Below the pieces are notes generated by a model. It was not told the DNA's origin, ran no database searches, and saw only the letters and a list, made by a program, of their open reading frames with translations. From Peptacetobacter hominis (lineage in GTDB: Bacteria; Bacillota; Clostridia; Peptostreptococcales; Peptostreptococcaceae), in assembly GCF_006861675.1 (NCBI RefSeq), contig NZ_SGJB01000012.1:1-64000 (forward strand): a stretch of 64,000 nucleotides of DNA, given 5' to 3'. This document shows positions 18,044 through 26,418 of the stretch, in pieces; the first letter of the stretch is position 1, and every line of letters begins with the position of its first letter. The position numbers and the translations under genes are program-made.

Positions 18044-19372
18044 ATGGGTGGTATATTTTATAATTTAATGTGGATATTTATAAACTTTATAAATATATTC
18101 ATATTTGTAATAGCATTTGACTTTATCTCCAATTATAATTCAGATAAATATGAAAGATACGATATCAAAAGAGTTATAAGGTTATTTGTACTTGGAGTGC
18201 TGATTTTTTTATTCCTTCATAAAAATTACTATATTATTTCGATTATCATAGGGGTGATATATGCAAAAAGATTTTACTCTTTAAATATAAAAATTTCTGT
18301 ATTATTATCAACGTTATATTGGGGCTTAGGATATTATTTACTGGATAAGATAAATAGCAGGATAATAACAATATTGAATATAACGGATAATAGATTGTCG
18401 GGATCCAATATAATAATAACAAAGAATATGATAGATCCTAATATATATGTGGTGTATTTTGAAGAATTTATATTCAATATTATAGTGCTTATAGTAATAT
18501 GCCTGATAACTATGTATATTAAAAAATGTAAGGATATAGATAAAGCTATTTTAAAAATGATATTTGTACCTGTAGTGGGAAATATAGCAAGCATACTCGT
18601 TATATACAGATATATTGCGTTTGAAGGAATTACAGCACAGGAGATGTTTATAATAGCTGTCATTTCAATTTTTATGGTTACTTCAAATATTTATATTTTC
18701 TTTGCATTAATCAATATGATTGAAGGATATAGAGTCAGGTACACCAATAAAATTATGAATGATATTCTAAAAAAAGAATATGAACACTATATGGACTTGA
18801 ACTCAGAACGTGAAAAAGTAAAATCTATTCGCCATGATATAAAAAATCATCTGATAAGTATAAGAGGTATGGCTGATAACAAAGAACTGAATTCTATAAA
18901 AAATTATATTGATAACCTATATGAAGATTTAGATTCGTCAAAAGTAATGTGCGACACAGGAAACATAGTTTTAAATTATATAATACGGAATAAATCTGTT
19001 GCATGTATCAGAAAAAATATAAAGCTGGATGTATCTATAAAAGCTGAATCATTGAAATTCATAAAAGATACAGATATGTGTATGATATTTTCAAACTTAT
19101 TTGATAATGCAATAGAAGCATGTGAGAAAATAGATATTAAAGAGACTAGATTTATAAATTTAAAAGGACAAAGAATAAATGATATGTATGTTATTGTAAT
19201 GAGTAATTCTATGAATAATGAACTTATAAATCTTGAAACTTATAAAAAGAAAAATGAAATACATGGATATGGACTCAGAAATATAAAAGATGCTGTAGAC
19301 AAAAATAATGGAGAATTGAATATAGAAATATCTGATAAAGTGTTTACTGTAAAAATTATGTTTATAATATAG
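18044..19372 (+). CDS. GHKL-type sensor histidine kinase (cluster 1)
   Basis: A 442-aa kinase of the AgrC-like class. The first ~230 residues are very hydrophobic, with six to seven predicted membrane segments. A dimerisation helix follows with the phospho-acceptor histidine in SIRHDIKNHL. The GHKL ATPase domain has an N box (NLFDNAIEAC) and a G box (HGYGLRNIKDAV). It follows the permease gene by 30 bp with AGGAGGAAGGAG upstream, and probably phosphorylates the LytTR regulator encoded at 14682. No agrB- or agrD-like pheromone gene is visible nearby, so the signal is unknown. Confidence 0.9.
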   Translation: MGGIFYNLMWIFINFINIFIFVIAFDFISNYNSDKYERYDIKRVIRLFVLGVLIFLFLHKNYYIISIIIGVIYAKRFYSLNIKISVLLSTLYWGLGYYLLDKINSRIITILNITDNRLSGSNIIITKNMIDPNIYVVYFEEFIFNIIVLIVICLITMYIKKCKDIDKAILKMIFVPVVGNIASILVIYRYIAFEGITAQEMFIIAVISIFMVTSNIYIFFALINMIEGYRVRYTNKIMNDILKKEYEHYMDLNSEREKVKSIRHDIKNHLISIRGMADNKELNSIKNYIDNLYEDLDSSKVMCDTGNIVLNYIIRNKSVACIRKNIKLDVSIKAESLKFIKDTDMCMIFSNLFDNAIEACEKIDIKETRFINLKGQRINDMYVIVMSNSMNNELINLETYKKKNEIHGYGLRNIKDAVDKNNGELNIEISDKVFTVKIMFII

Positions 19373-19402
19373 CTTTAACTGATACATAAATCTTTGATTT
19401 TA

Positions 19403-19442
19403 AACCTATCTATATAGTAATATTGTATATAGATAGGTTTTA
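19403..19442 (+). terminator. intrinsic terminator of LytTR cluster 1
   Basis: A 14-bp perfect stem (19403-19416 with 19426-19439) is followed by a short T run, 31 bp after the kinase stop codon and just before ispD. Confidence 0.8.
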
Positions 19443-19465
19443 TATTATAAAGAGAGGTGATAAAT

Positions 19466-20146
19466 ATGAACAGTGCCATAATAGTTGCAGCTGGAAGTGG
19501 AAAGAGAATGAAAGCAAATATAAACAAACAGTTTCTATGTATAAACAAAAAAGAAGTGCTGGCACATGCGATAGAGAAATTCTACAGATGTGATGAGATA
19601 GATGAGATAATAGTCTGTATAAGAAAAGACGAAGAGAATATGTTCAGAGAACTTATAGCAGAAAAATACGGATATGAAAATATAAAAATAGCATATGGTG
19701 GAGCTGAAAGACAGGATACAATAAAAAACGGACTTGAAAAACTAGACGAAAATTCTGAAATAGTACTTATACATGACGGAGCAAGACCATTTATTACCGA
19801 GGAAATAATAAAGGATGCGATAGAAAAGACAAAGGAATATGGAGCGACAGTTGTAGGAGTTCCAGTAAAAGATACAATAAAAATCGTAAAAGACGGGGTA
19901 ATAGAGGATACTCCTGACAGAAGTATAGTATGGGCAGCTCAGACACCTCAGTCGTTCAAAAGAGATATAGTTGAAAAAGCATATAAAAAAGCATATGAAG
20001 ATGGATTTTATGGGACTGATGATGCGATGCTTGCAGAAAAGGTAGGATACAGGGTACATATGGTTATGGGATCATATGATAATATAAAGATAACAAGTCC
20101 TGAGGATCTTGGATTTGCTGAAAGTATAGAAAAAAGAATCAGATAG
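19466..20146 (+). CDS. ispD: 2-C-methyl-D-erythritol 4-phosphate cytidylyltransferase
   Basis: Transfers CMP from CTP to methylerythritol phosphate in the non-mevalonate isoprenoid pathway. At 226 aa it has the nucleotide-binding N-terminus IVAAGSGKRMKA with the catalytic lysine in INKQF, the HDGARPF motif, and the C-terminal WAAQTPQSF and GTDDAMLAEK segments. I start at ATG 19466; a GTG at 19457 lies inside the ribosome binding site AGAGAGGTG. ispF follows about 350 bp later, with a toxin-like small ORF between them. Confidence 0.95.
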   Translation: MNSAIIVAAGSGKRMKANINKQFLCINKKEVLAHAIEKFYRCDEIDEIIVCIRKDEENMFRELIAEKYGYENIKIAYGGAERQDTIKNGLEKLDENSEIVLIHDGARPFITEEIIKDAIEKTKEYGATVVGVPVKDTIKIVKDGVIEDTPDRSIVWAAQTPQSFKRDIVEKAYKKAYEDGFYGTDDAMLAEKVGYRVHMVMGSYDNIKITSPEDLGFAESIEKRIR

Positions 20147-20208
20147 TTTATATATAAATAATCTGATATAATTATTCTATGAAGTCGTAAAGGGTGGCGT
20201 GTGATTTA

Positions 20209-20225
20209 CCTTTCATGAAAGGAGG
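20209..20225 (+). promoter_or_regulatory. Shine-Dalgarno site partly sequestered in a small hairpin
   Basis: CCTTT (20209-20213) pairs with AAAGG (20218-20222) around a CATG loop, masking the first half of a strong AAAGGAGG (20218-20225). This is upstream of the toxin-like ORF. A perfect TATAAT at 20167-20172 may be the promoter, but no good -35 is visible. From the AAAGGAGG, the nearest start is TTG 20234, which opens a 12-codon frame ending at 20272, overlapping the toxin start. Hidden ribosome binding sites are common in type I toxin mRNAs. Confidence 0.4.
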
Positions 20226-20255
20226 AAAACTCTTTGATAGAAAGGGATGATCACT

Positions 20256-20384
20256 ATGGAACAGTTTTTTAGAGATATAGTTGTTGGTGTTATCACTGGA
20301 GTAATCCTTATGATAATATCGACAATGTATAAGACAGTAAAAAACCACCTATCAACGGCCATTGATAAGTGGTTTAGAAAATAA
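20256..20384 (+). CDS. small hydrophobic protein, candidate type I toxin (42 aa)
   Basis: A 42-codon ORF starting MEQFFRDIVVGVITGVILM. A short N-terminal acidic/aromatic stretch leads into one membrane-spanning segment (residues about 8-24) and a lysine/arginine-rich tail ending KWFRK. This layout matches Fst-like and clostridial type I toxins in general form; I cannot name a specific homologue. A local site AAAGGG (20241-20246) precedes ATG 20256. The 3' part of the ORF contains a hairpin that works as a terminator on the opposite strand. It could also be a small regulatory membrane peptide. Confidence 0.6.
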   Translation: MEQFFRDIVVGVITGVILMIISTMYKTVKNHLSTAIDKWFRK

Positions 20385-20428
20385 TAATATTTTTTAAATT
20401 GCATCATACGCCGTCTGATACGGCTTCT
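20339..20428 (-). ncRNA. candidate convergent antisense RNA (antitoxin) to the small ORF
   Basis: On the minus strand a perfect TATAAT (20440-20435) would start an RNA near 20428. It would end at a hairpin formed by 20375-20362 and 20355-20342 followed by six Us (plus-strand A tract 20339-20344). The single imperfect pair in this stem is a G-U wobble on the minus strand but a C-A mismatch on the plus strand, so the hairpin fits a minus-strand terminator. The RNA of about 90 nt would overlap the last third of the toxin-like ORF and its 3' untranslated region, as in known type I systems. The -35 match is poor. Confidence 0.5.
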
Positions 20429-20497
20429 ATTTATATTATATCATATATGAGGATTTAAGACATTATATTTAAAAAATATATTCAAAGGAGAGAGTGT

Positions 20498-20971
20498 ATG
20501 AGAGTAGGAATGGGATATGATGTACATAGACTTGTTGAAGGTAGAAAACTTATAATAGGTGGAGTTGAAATAGAACATGAAAAAGGACTTCTGGGACATT
20601 CTGATGCAGATGTTCTTACGCATGCTGTAATGGACTCTATACTTGGAGCAATGGCTCTTGGAGATATCGGTAAGCACTTCCCTGACACAGACGAGAGATT
20701 CAAGGGAGCAGACAGTATAGAACTTATGAGACATGTAAAAAAATTAATGGACGAAAATGGATACAAAATAGGAAACATAGACTGCACGATAATAGCTCAG
20801 GCTCCGAAGATGGCTCCACATATTCCAAAGATGAGGAAGATATTTGCAGATGCCCTTGATACAGAAATAAGCAATATAAATGTAAAAGCCACTACAGAAG
20901 AAAAACTTGGATTTACAGGTTCAGGTGAGGGAATTTCTGCACAGAGCATATGTTTGTTATTGACAAAATAG
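20498..20971 (+). CDS. ispF: 2-C-methyl-D-erythritol 2,4-cyclodiphosphate synthase
   Basis: Cyclises the CDP-methylerythritol phosphate intermediate two steps after IspD in the isoprenoid pathway. The 157-aa sequence shows the metal ligands in [26 protein letters not shown], and IGKHFPDTD. The C-terminal [17 protein letters not shown] is diagnostic. ATG 20498 follows AAAGGAGAG. Its last codons overlap the promoter of the downstream T-box leader. Confidence 0.96.
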   Translation: MRVGMGYDVHRLVEGRKLIIGGVEIEHEKGLLGHSDADVLTHAVMDSILGAMALGDIGKHFPDTDERFKGADSIELMRHVKKLMDENGYKIGNIDCTIIAQAPKMAPHIPKMRKIFADALDTEISNINVKATTEEKLGFTGSGEGISAQSICLLLTK

Positions 20972-20988
20972 AGACAATAAGATATCAT
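20960..20988 (+). promoter_or_regulatory. promoter of the proS T-box transcript
   Basis: TTGACA (20960-20965), a 17-bp spacer and TATCAT (20983-20988), lying across the stop codon of ispF. The predicted start is near 20995, at the beginning of the T-box leader. Confidence 0.7.
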
Positions 20989-20994
20989 TTAGAG

Positions 20995-21238
20995 TATAAG
21001 TTGAAATAATCAGAAAACAGTGATGAGGACTAGTAAGTTGCGAAAATCTTACAGAGAGGAAGAATTGCTGAGATCTTCCAGATGGAAACAGCTGAACCTG
21101 ACCTTTTAGTTCAGAGTAAAAAACTCTGCGGGGAGGACCGTTATATCCTGAAAAGAGAGCTGTAAACACAGCTAACTAGAGTGGTACCGCGGAAACTGCA
21201 CCTTTCGTCTCTATATTAAAGAGATGAAAGGTTTTTTT
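20995..21238 (+). promoter_or_regulatory. T-box riboswitch controlling proS
   Basis: Hallmarks of a T-box leader are present: an AGUA-like element in stem I (GGACTAGTAAG), the conserved T-box GTGGTACCGCGG (21181-21192), and a terminator at 21200-21238 followed by seven Ts. A proline codon CCT (21097-21099, in GAACCTGAC) is a likely specifier. Uncharged tRNA-Pro would stabilise the antiterminator and turn on the downstream prolyl-tRNA synthetase. Confidence 0.9.
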
Positions 21239-21276
21239 ATTATCTATTATTATATTTATTTTAAGGAGAAATTATT

Positions 21277-22725
21277 ATGGCTAAGAATGAAAAACAGTTT
21301 GTTGAAGAAATTACACCAATGGACGTCGATTTTGCTCAGTGGTATACAGATGTTGTAACAAAAACTGACCTTGTTGACTATGCCCCAGTAAAAGGATTCA
21401 TGGTTATAAAACCATATGGATACGCATTATGGGAAAAAATACAGGCGTTCTTTGATGCAAAAATAAAAGCTACAGGACATAAAAACTGCTACTTCCCTCT
21501 ATTAATACCAGAAAGCTTACTTACAAAAGAAGCTGAGCACGTTGAAGGATTTGCTCCAGAGGTTGCCTGGGTAACTCAGGGAGGAAACAAAACTTTAGAA
21601 GAAAGACTTTGTGTAAGACCTACTTCTGAGACAATAATATGTACAATGTACGCTAAATGGTTAAAATCATACAGAGAACTTCCATACCTATACAACCAGT
21701 GGTGTTCAGTTGTAAGATGGGAAAAAACAACTAGACCTTTCCTAAGAACTTCTGAATTCTTATGGCAGGAAGGACATACTCTACATGAAACATATGAAGA
21801 GGCAGAAAAGGAAACTCTAGATATACTTCAGATGTACAAAGAAGTATGCGAAGATCTTCTTGCAATGCCTGTTATAGATGGACAGAAATCAGAAAGTGAA
21901 AAATTCGCGGGTGGAGAAAGAACTTATACAATAGAGGCAATGATGCACGATGGTAAAGCTCTTCAGTCAGGAACAAGCCACTTCCTTGGACAGCACTTCA
22001 CTAAAGCATTTGATATAACATTCTCAGACAGAGAAGGAAATCTTGCAAACCCATACCATACTTCTTGGGGTATATCAACTAGACTTATAGGTGGACTTAT
22101 AATGACTCACTCTGACAACAGAGGTCTTGTACTTCCTCCAAGAATAGCTCCAACTCAGGTTGTTATAGTTCCAATAGCTGCAAACAAAGGTGGAGTTATG
22201 GAAAAAGTTGACGAGATATACGCTCAGTTAAAAGAAAGAGGAATATCAGTAGAGGTTGATGACAGACCAAACTACTCTCCAGGATACAAATTCAATGACT
22301 GGGAAATGAAAGGTGTTCCAGTAAGAATAGAAATAGGACCAAAAGATATAGAAAACAACCATGCTCTAGTATTCAGAAGAGATACTCTTGTTAAAGAGGC
22401 ATACTCTTTAGAAGGATTAACAGATTCTATAGCAGACCTTCTTGAAAGAATGCACTACGATATGCTTGAAAAAGCAAGAGCTCACAGAGAATCTAGAACT
22501 TCTGTTGCAAAAGATATGACTGAATTCAAAAAAGCATTAGAAGAAAAACCAGGATTCATAAAAGCTATGTGGTGTGGATGCCCAGAATGTGAAGCTAAGA
22601 TAAAAGCTGAAACAGCTGCAACTATAAGATGTATACCTTTCGAGCAGGAAGACCTTGGAACTAACAAGTGTGTATACTGCGGAAAAGAAGCAAAAGACAT
22701 GGTTATAATAGCCAAAGCATATTAA
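21277..22725 (+). CDS. proS: prolyl-tRNA synthetase, archaeal/eukaryotic-like short form
   Basis: Class II synthetase that charges tRNA-Pro. At 482 aa it lacks the insertion (editing) domain of the bacterial form and carries the extra C-terminal zinc-type module ending WCGCPECEAKIK and CVYCGKEAKD. The class II core is seen in VRPTSETII, RTSEFLWQEGHT and the HSDNRGLVLPPRIAPTQVV anticodon-domain junction. It is controlled by the preceding T-box and followed by its own terminator. A bacterial-type prolyl-tRNA synthetase lies next to it. ATG 21277 follows AAGGAGAA. Confidence 0.95.
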   Translation: MAKNEKQFVEEITPMDVDFAQWYTDVVTKTDLVDYAPVKGFMVIKPYGYALWEKIQAFFDAKIKATGHKNCYFPLLIPESLLTKEAEHVEGFAPEVAWVTQGGNKTLEERLCVRPTSETIICTMYAKWLKSYRELPYLYNQWCSVVRWEKTTRPFLRTSEFLWQEGHTLHETYEEAEKETLDILQMYKEVCEDLLAMPVIDGQKSESEKFAGGERTYTIEAMMHDGKALQSGTSHFLGQHFTKAFDITFSDREGNLANPYHTSWGISTRLIGGLIMTHSDNRGLVLPPRIAPTQVVIVPIAANKGGVMEKVDEIYAQLKERGISVEVDDRPNYSPGYKFNDWEMKGVPVRIEIGPKDIENNHALVFRRDTLVKEAYSLEGLTDSIADLLERMHYDMLEKARAHRESRTSVAKDMTEFKKALEEKPGFIKAMWCGCPECEAKIKAETAATIRCIPFEQEDLGTNKCVYCGKEAKDMVIIAKAY

Positions 22726-22753
22726 TACCGGCAGATAACCGGGTATAATACAG

Positions 22754-22786
22754 ATAAGTCTGCCTTTATGGCAGACTTATTTATTT
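22754..22786 (+). terminator. intrinsic terminator after the first proS
   Basis: A perfect 11-bp stem, ATAAGTCTGCC (22754-22764) with GGCAGACTTAT (22770-22780), is followed by TTATTT. It separates the two proS genes into different transcripts. I see no T-box in the 22787-22917 gap. Confidence 0.85.
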
Positions 22787-22917
22787 GTTGTAAATATAAA
22801 ATAGAGAATTAAAATAATACTCCTTTAAAAAAGGAATAAAAACGTTTTCGACGAAAGCTTTATAAAGAGACATATTATCATAAAAATGACTCAAAACAGA
22901 TTAAGGAGACGATCGAT

Positions 22918-24624
22918 ATGAGAATGTCAAAAATGTTTATACCAACCATGAGGGAAATTCCATCAGATGCAGAAATAACAAGTCATCAGTTAATGGTAAG
23001 ATCAGGGATGATAAAAAGAACTGCAACAGGAATATATAATCAGCTTCCTCTTGGTATGAGAGTTCAAAATAGAATAGAAAGTATAATAAGAGAAGAACTT
23101 GAGAATGTAGACTATCAGGAAATGCTTTGTTCAGCTCTTATACCCTCAGAATTATGGCAGGAATCCGGAAGATGGACAAGAAGAGGAGCAGAGATGTTCA
23201 AACTTAAGGACAGAAGGGGAAGAGAATATTGTCTTGGACCAACTCATGAGGAGGTATTCACAGATATAGTGAGACAGGAAGTTAGTTCATATAAACAACT
23301 TCCAATAAGACTTTTCCAGATACAAAGTAAATATAGAGATGAAAGAAAGCCAAGGTTTGGTGTAATAAGAACAAAGTCATTTACAATGGTAGATGCATAT
23401 AGTTTTGACCTTACAAAAGAAGAAATGGACAAATCATATAAAGAAATGAAGAAAGTGTTCAGTAGAATACTTGATAGATGTGGGCTTGAATATATAACAG
23501 TTGAAGCAGATTCAGGGATAGATGGCTCTCCTGCTTCTATAGAGTTTATGATTCAGTCTGAAATTGGAGCTGATGAAATCGCTATATGTACAGAATGTGA
23601 CTATTCAGCAAATCTTGAAAGAGCACACTGCTTTGATAGACATTTTGAAAATGAAGAAATAAAGCCGATTGAAGAAGTATATACTCCTGATGCGGGAACA
23701 ATAAAAGACCTTGAAGTATTCTTTGGAAAAGATGCATCAGGATTTGCGAAAACTCTTATATATGAAGCTGATGACAAAAGAATTGCGGTAATAGTAAGAG
23801 GAGATAGAGCTGTAAACGAAATAAAGGTCAAAAACTTCATAGGAGATGTGGAATCATTTACTCTTGCAACAGATGATACGGTAAGAGAAGTAACAGGAGC
23901 AGAGGTTGGATTCGCAGGTCCTATTGGAATAAAGGCGGATAGAATACTTGTAGACAGCGAGGTCGCATCTGCTTCAAATATGATTGCCGGCGCAAATAAA
24001 ACCGGATACCATATAAAAAATGTAAATTTCAAAAGAGACTTTGATGGAGAAGTTGGAGATTTTAAAACAGTTTCGAATGGAGATAGATGTCCTATATGTG
24101 GTGCTCCTATGAAAATAAGAAGAGGTATGGAGATTGCCCATATATTTGAGCCTGGATATAAATTTTCCGAGAAAATGAATGCAACATATAAAGCGGAAAA
24201 TGGAAAAACAGAGTATATACACATGGGATGCTATGAAATAGGAACAGAAAGGCTTACAGCTGCACTTATAGAACAGAATAATGATGACAGTGGAATAGTA
24301 TGGCCTATGAGCGTTGCTCCATTTAAAGTTGTTGTAGTTCCTGTAAATCTTAAAAATGAAGATGTAGTACATACAGCTGAAAACATATATATGAAATTAA
24401 AAGAAGTTATAGGAAATGATGTGCTTATAGATGATAGAACTGGAAGCGCTGGTGTTAAGTTCAAAGATTCAGATCTTATAGGAATTCCGATAAGAATAAC
24501 AGTTGGAAGAGATCTTAGAGATGGTCTTGTAGAGATGAAACTTAGAGACAGTGACGAAAGAGAATTAATATCTGTAAGTAGTGTAGTGGAAGTAGTGAGA
24601 GATAAAATATCAGAACTTAGATAG
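22918..24624 (+). CDS. proS: prolyl-tRNA synthetase, bacterial type with editing domain
   Basis: A second prolyl-tRNA synthetase of 568 aa. The class II core has RSGMIKRTATGIYNQLPLG, the GPTHEEVFTDIVR motif 2 region and PRFGVIRTKSF. A central insertion of about 180 residues (roughly 225-400) is the YbaK-like editing domain that clears mis-charged alanyl-tRNA-Pro. The C-terminal anticodon-binding domain follows (VWPMSVAPFKVVVVPVN). ATG 22918 is 9 bases after AAGGAG. Unlike its neighbour it has no T-box leader, so the two are regulated separately. Confidence 0.95.
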   Translation: MRMSKMFIPTMREIPSDAEITSHQLMVRSGMIKRTATGIYNQLPLGMRVQNRIESIIREELENVDYQEMLCSALIPSELWQESGRWTRRGAEMFKLKDRRGREYCLGPTHEEVFTDIVRQEVSSYKQLPIRLFQIQSKYRDERKPRFGVIRTKSFTMVDAYSFDLTKEEMDKSYKEMKKVFSRILDRCGLEYITVEADSGIDGSPASIEFMIQSEIGADEIAICTECDYSANLERAHCFDRHFENEEIKPIEEVYTPDAGTIKDLEVFFGKDASGFAKTLIYEADDKRIAVIVRGDRAVNEIKVKNFIGDVESFTLATDDTVREVTGAEVGFAGPIGIKADRILVDSEVASASNMIAGANKTGYHIKNVNFKRDFDGEVGDFKTVSNGDRCPICGAPMKIRRGMEIAHIFEPGYKFSEKMNATYKAENGKTEYIHMGCYEIGTERLTAALIEQNNDDSGIVWPMSVAPFKVVVVPVNLKNEDVVHTAENIYMKLKEVIGNDVLIDDRTGSAGVKFKDSDLIGIPIRITVGRDLRDGLVEMKLRDSDERELISVSSVVEVVRDKISELR

Positions 24625-24671
24625 AGTCGGTAATCTGTGAAAATCCGGATTGCTTGCTTCTATTAAACAAA

Positions 24672-24706
24672 GTGGCTGTTGCAATTATTTGCAGCAGCTG
24701 TTTTGA
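24672..24706 (+). terminator. intrinsic terminator after the second proS
   Basis: GTGGCTGTTGCAA pairs with TTGCAGCAGCTG across a short loop, with some imperfect pairs, followed by TTTTG, about 50 bp past the stop codon. Confidence 0.65.
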
Positions 24707-24761
24707 TTATACGGAAATAGATACACATCGAAAGTTTATAACACCCTCTAATGGCAATTTA

Positions 24762-24770
24762 TGTTATAAT
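24762..24770 (+). promoter_or_regulatory. extended -10 promoter of gltX
   Basis: TGTTATAAT (24762-24770) is a TGn-extended -10. No clear -35 is visible at the expected distance. A leader of about 60 nt precedes the gltX site TAGGAGGAA. Confidence 0.5.
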
Positions 24771-24835
24771 AAACTGTATAATAATGAGGTTTTCAGCATA
24801 TTTGCTGAGTTAATTTAAATTTTAGGAGGAAAAAA

Positions 24836-26320
24836 ATGAGCAATATAAGAGTAAGATTTGCACCAAGCCCTACTGGATTTGTGCATATAGGAAGTCTTAG
24901 AACTGCCCTATATAACTATCTTTTCGCTAAAAATCAGGGTGGAGAGTATATACTTAGAGTAGAGGATACAGACAGAACAAGACTTGTGGATGGAGCAATA
25001 GAAAACATGCTTAACGCCATGAAATGGGCTGGAGTAAACCATACAGAAGGTGTTATGCTTGATGAAAACGGAAATGTAACTCAGAAGGGTGAGTACGGTC
25101 CATATATACAGTCAGAAAGACTTGATATATATCAGAAATATATACAGGAACTTCTTGACAGCGGTAAGGCATACTACTGCTTCTGTACAAAAGAAAGACT
25201 TGATGAAGTAAGAGAAAAACAGAAAGAAGCTGGGGAAACTCCAAGATACGACGGACACTGTAGAGATCTTACAAAAGAGGAAATACAGGAAAAAATAGAT
25301 GCAGGAATACCATATGTTATAAGACTTAGACTTCCTGAAGACTATACAATAAAATTCACAGACCTTGTAAGAGGTGATATGGAATTCAACACAAACGATC
25401 TTGATGATCAGGTGCTTATAAAAACTGATGGATTCCCTACATATCATTTTGCTGTTGTTGTAGACGACCATCTTATGAAAATAACTCACATAATAAGAGG
25501 TGAAGAGTGGGTATCTTCAACTCCTAAACACGTATATCTATACGAAGCATTTGGATGGGAGAAACCTGTATTCGTACACCTTCCAAACATACTTAATACA
25601 GAAAAGAAAAAATTAAGTAAGAGACATGGAGATGTTGCAGTAGAAGACTTCAAGAAAAAAGGATACCTTCCAGAAGGTCTTGTAAACTACGTTGCACTTG
25701 TAGGTTGGTCTCCAGAGGACAACCAGGAGATATTCTCTATGGAAGAGCTTGAAAAAGCATTCTCAATAGAGAGAGTATCAAAAAGCGGTGGAGTATTCGA
25801 TACAGAAAAATTAAACTGGGTAAACCATCACTATATGAAAGAAGCAGACAATAGTCTTCTTGCAGAACTTGCTATGCCATTCCTTGTTGAAGCAGGATAC
25901 ATAAAAGAAGAAGAAAAAGAAGCTAAAATGCCTTTAGTTGAGAAAATAGTTGACGCTCTAAAAGAGAAGTTAAGCTATGTAAAAGAAATAACTGATCATG
26001 TTTCTATATTCTTCGGTGATGAAGTTGAAATAGAAACAGAGGAAGGAAGAGAATTCCTTAACCTTGAGCATATACCAACTCTATGCGATGCACTTATAGA
26101 AAAAATAGGTGCTGCGGAAAGTTTTGATGCAGACAGCAATGCTGCAATACTAAAATCTATACAGAAAGAGTACAAGATAAAAGGTAAGAATCTTTTCATG
26201 GGATCAAGAATACTTCTTACAGGACAGATGCACGGTCCGGATATTCCAAAAGTAATGGAAGTTCTTGGAAAAGAAACTTGTATAAAAAGACTAGAAAATA
26301 TAAAAACAAATGTTCTTTAA
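24836..26320 (+). CDS. gltX: glutamyl-tRNA synthetase
   Basis: Class I synthetase that charges tRNA-Glu. The 494-aa chain begins [20 protein letters not shown], containing the HIGH-like signature, followed by RVEDTDRTR. The KMSKS-like motif is KKLSKRHGD near residue 258. C-terminal helical anticodon-binding regions complete the normal length. Its promoter and terminator suggest a single-gene unit. ATG 24836 follows AGGAGG. Confidence 0.97.
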   Translation: MSNIRVRFAPSPTGFVHIGSLRTALYNYLFAKNQGGEYILRVEDTDRTRLVDGAIENMLNAMKWAGVNHTEGVMLDENGNVTQKGEYGPYIQSERLDIYQKYIQELLDSGKAYYCFCTKERLDEVREKQKEAGETPRYDGHCRDLTKEEIQEKIDAGIPYVIRLRLPEDYTIKFTDLVRGDMEFNTNDLDDQVLIKTDGFPTYHFAVVVDDHLMKITHIIRGEEWVSSTPKHVYLYEAFGWEKPVFVHLPNILNTEKKKLSKRHGDVAVEDFKKKGYLPEGLVNYVALVGWSPEDNQEIFSMEELEKAFSIERVSKSGGVFDTEKLNWVNHHYMKEADNSLLAELAMPFLVEAGYIKEEEKEAKMPLVEKIVDALKEKLSYVKEITDHVSIFFGDEVEIETEEGREFLNLEHIPTLCDALIEKIGAAESFDADSNAAILKSIQKEYKIKGKNLFMGSRILLTGQMHGPDIPKVMEVLGKETCIKRLENIKTNVL

Positions 26321-26327
26321 TTATATT

Positions 26328-26361
26328 AGAGCTACTGTAATTATACGGTAGCTCTTTTTTC
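26328..26361 (+). terminator. intrinsic terminator of gltX
   Basis: AGAGCTACTGTA (26328-26339) pairs with TACGGTAGCTCT (26344-26355), followed by TTTTT, 8 bp after the stop codon. Confidence 0.9.
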
Positions 26362-26383
26362 ATTTAAAGATGAAAAAGCAGTA

Positions 26384-26412
26384 TTGGAATAATATATATC
26401 ATACTGTAGAAT
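26384..26412 (+). promoter_or_regulatory. promoter of the lipid kinase gene, apparently leaderless
   Basis: TTGGAA (26384-26389), a 17-bp spacer and TAGAAT (26407-26412). Only six bases (AAAACC) separate the -10 from the ATG at 26419, so transcription would start at or next to the A of the start codon. There is no Shine-Dalgarno site. Confidence 0.55.
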
Positions 26413-26418
26413 AAAACC

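Noticed and set aside
14682-19372. Agr-type quorum-sensing locus
   Set aside because: The regulator and kinase look AgrA/AgrC-like, but no AgrB protease or AgrD peptide gene is present around either cluster.
23601-24224. 207-codon minus-strand ORF
   Set aside because: Lies wholly inside proS in an antisense frame; composition reflects the shadow of the real gene and no ribosome binding site or family motif is visible.
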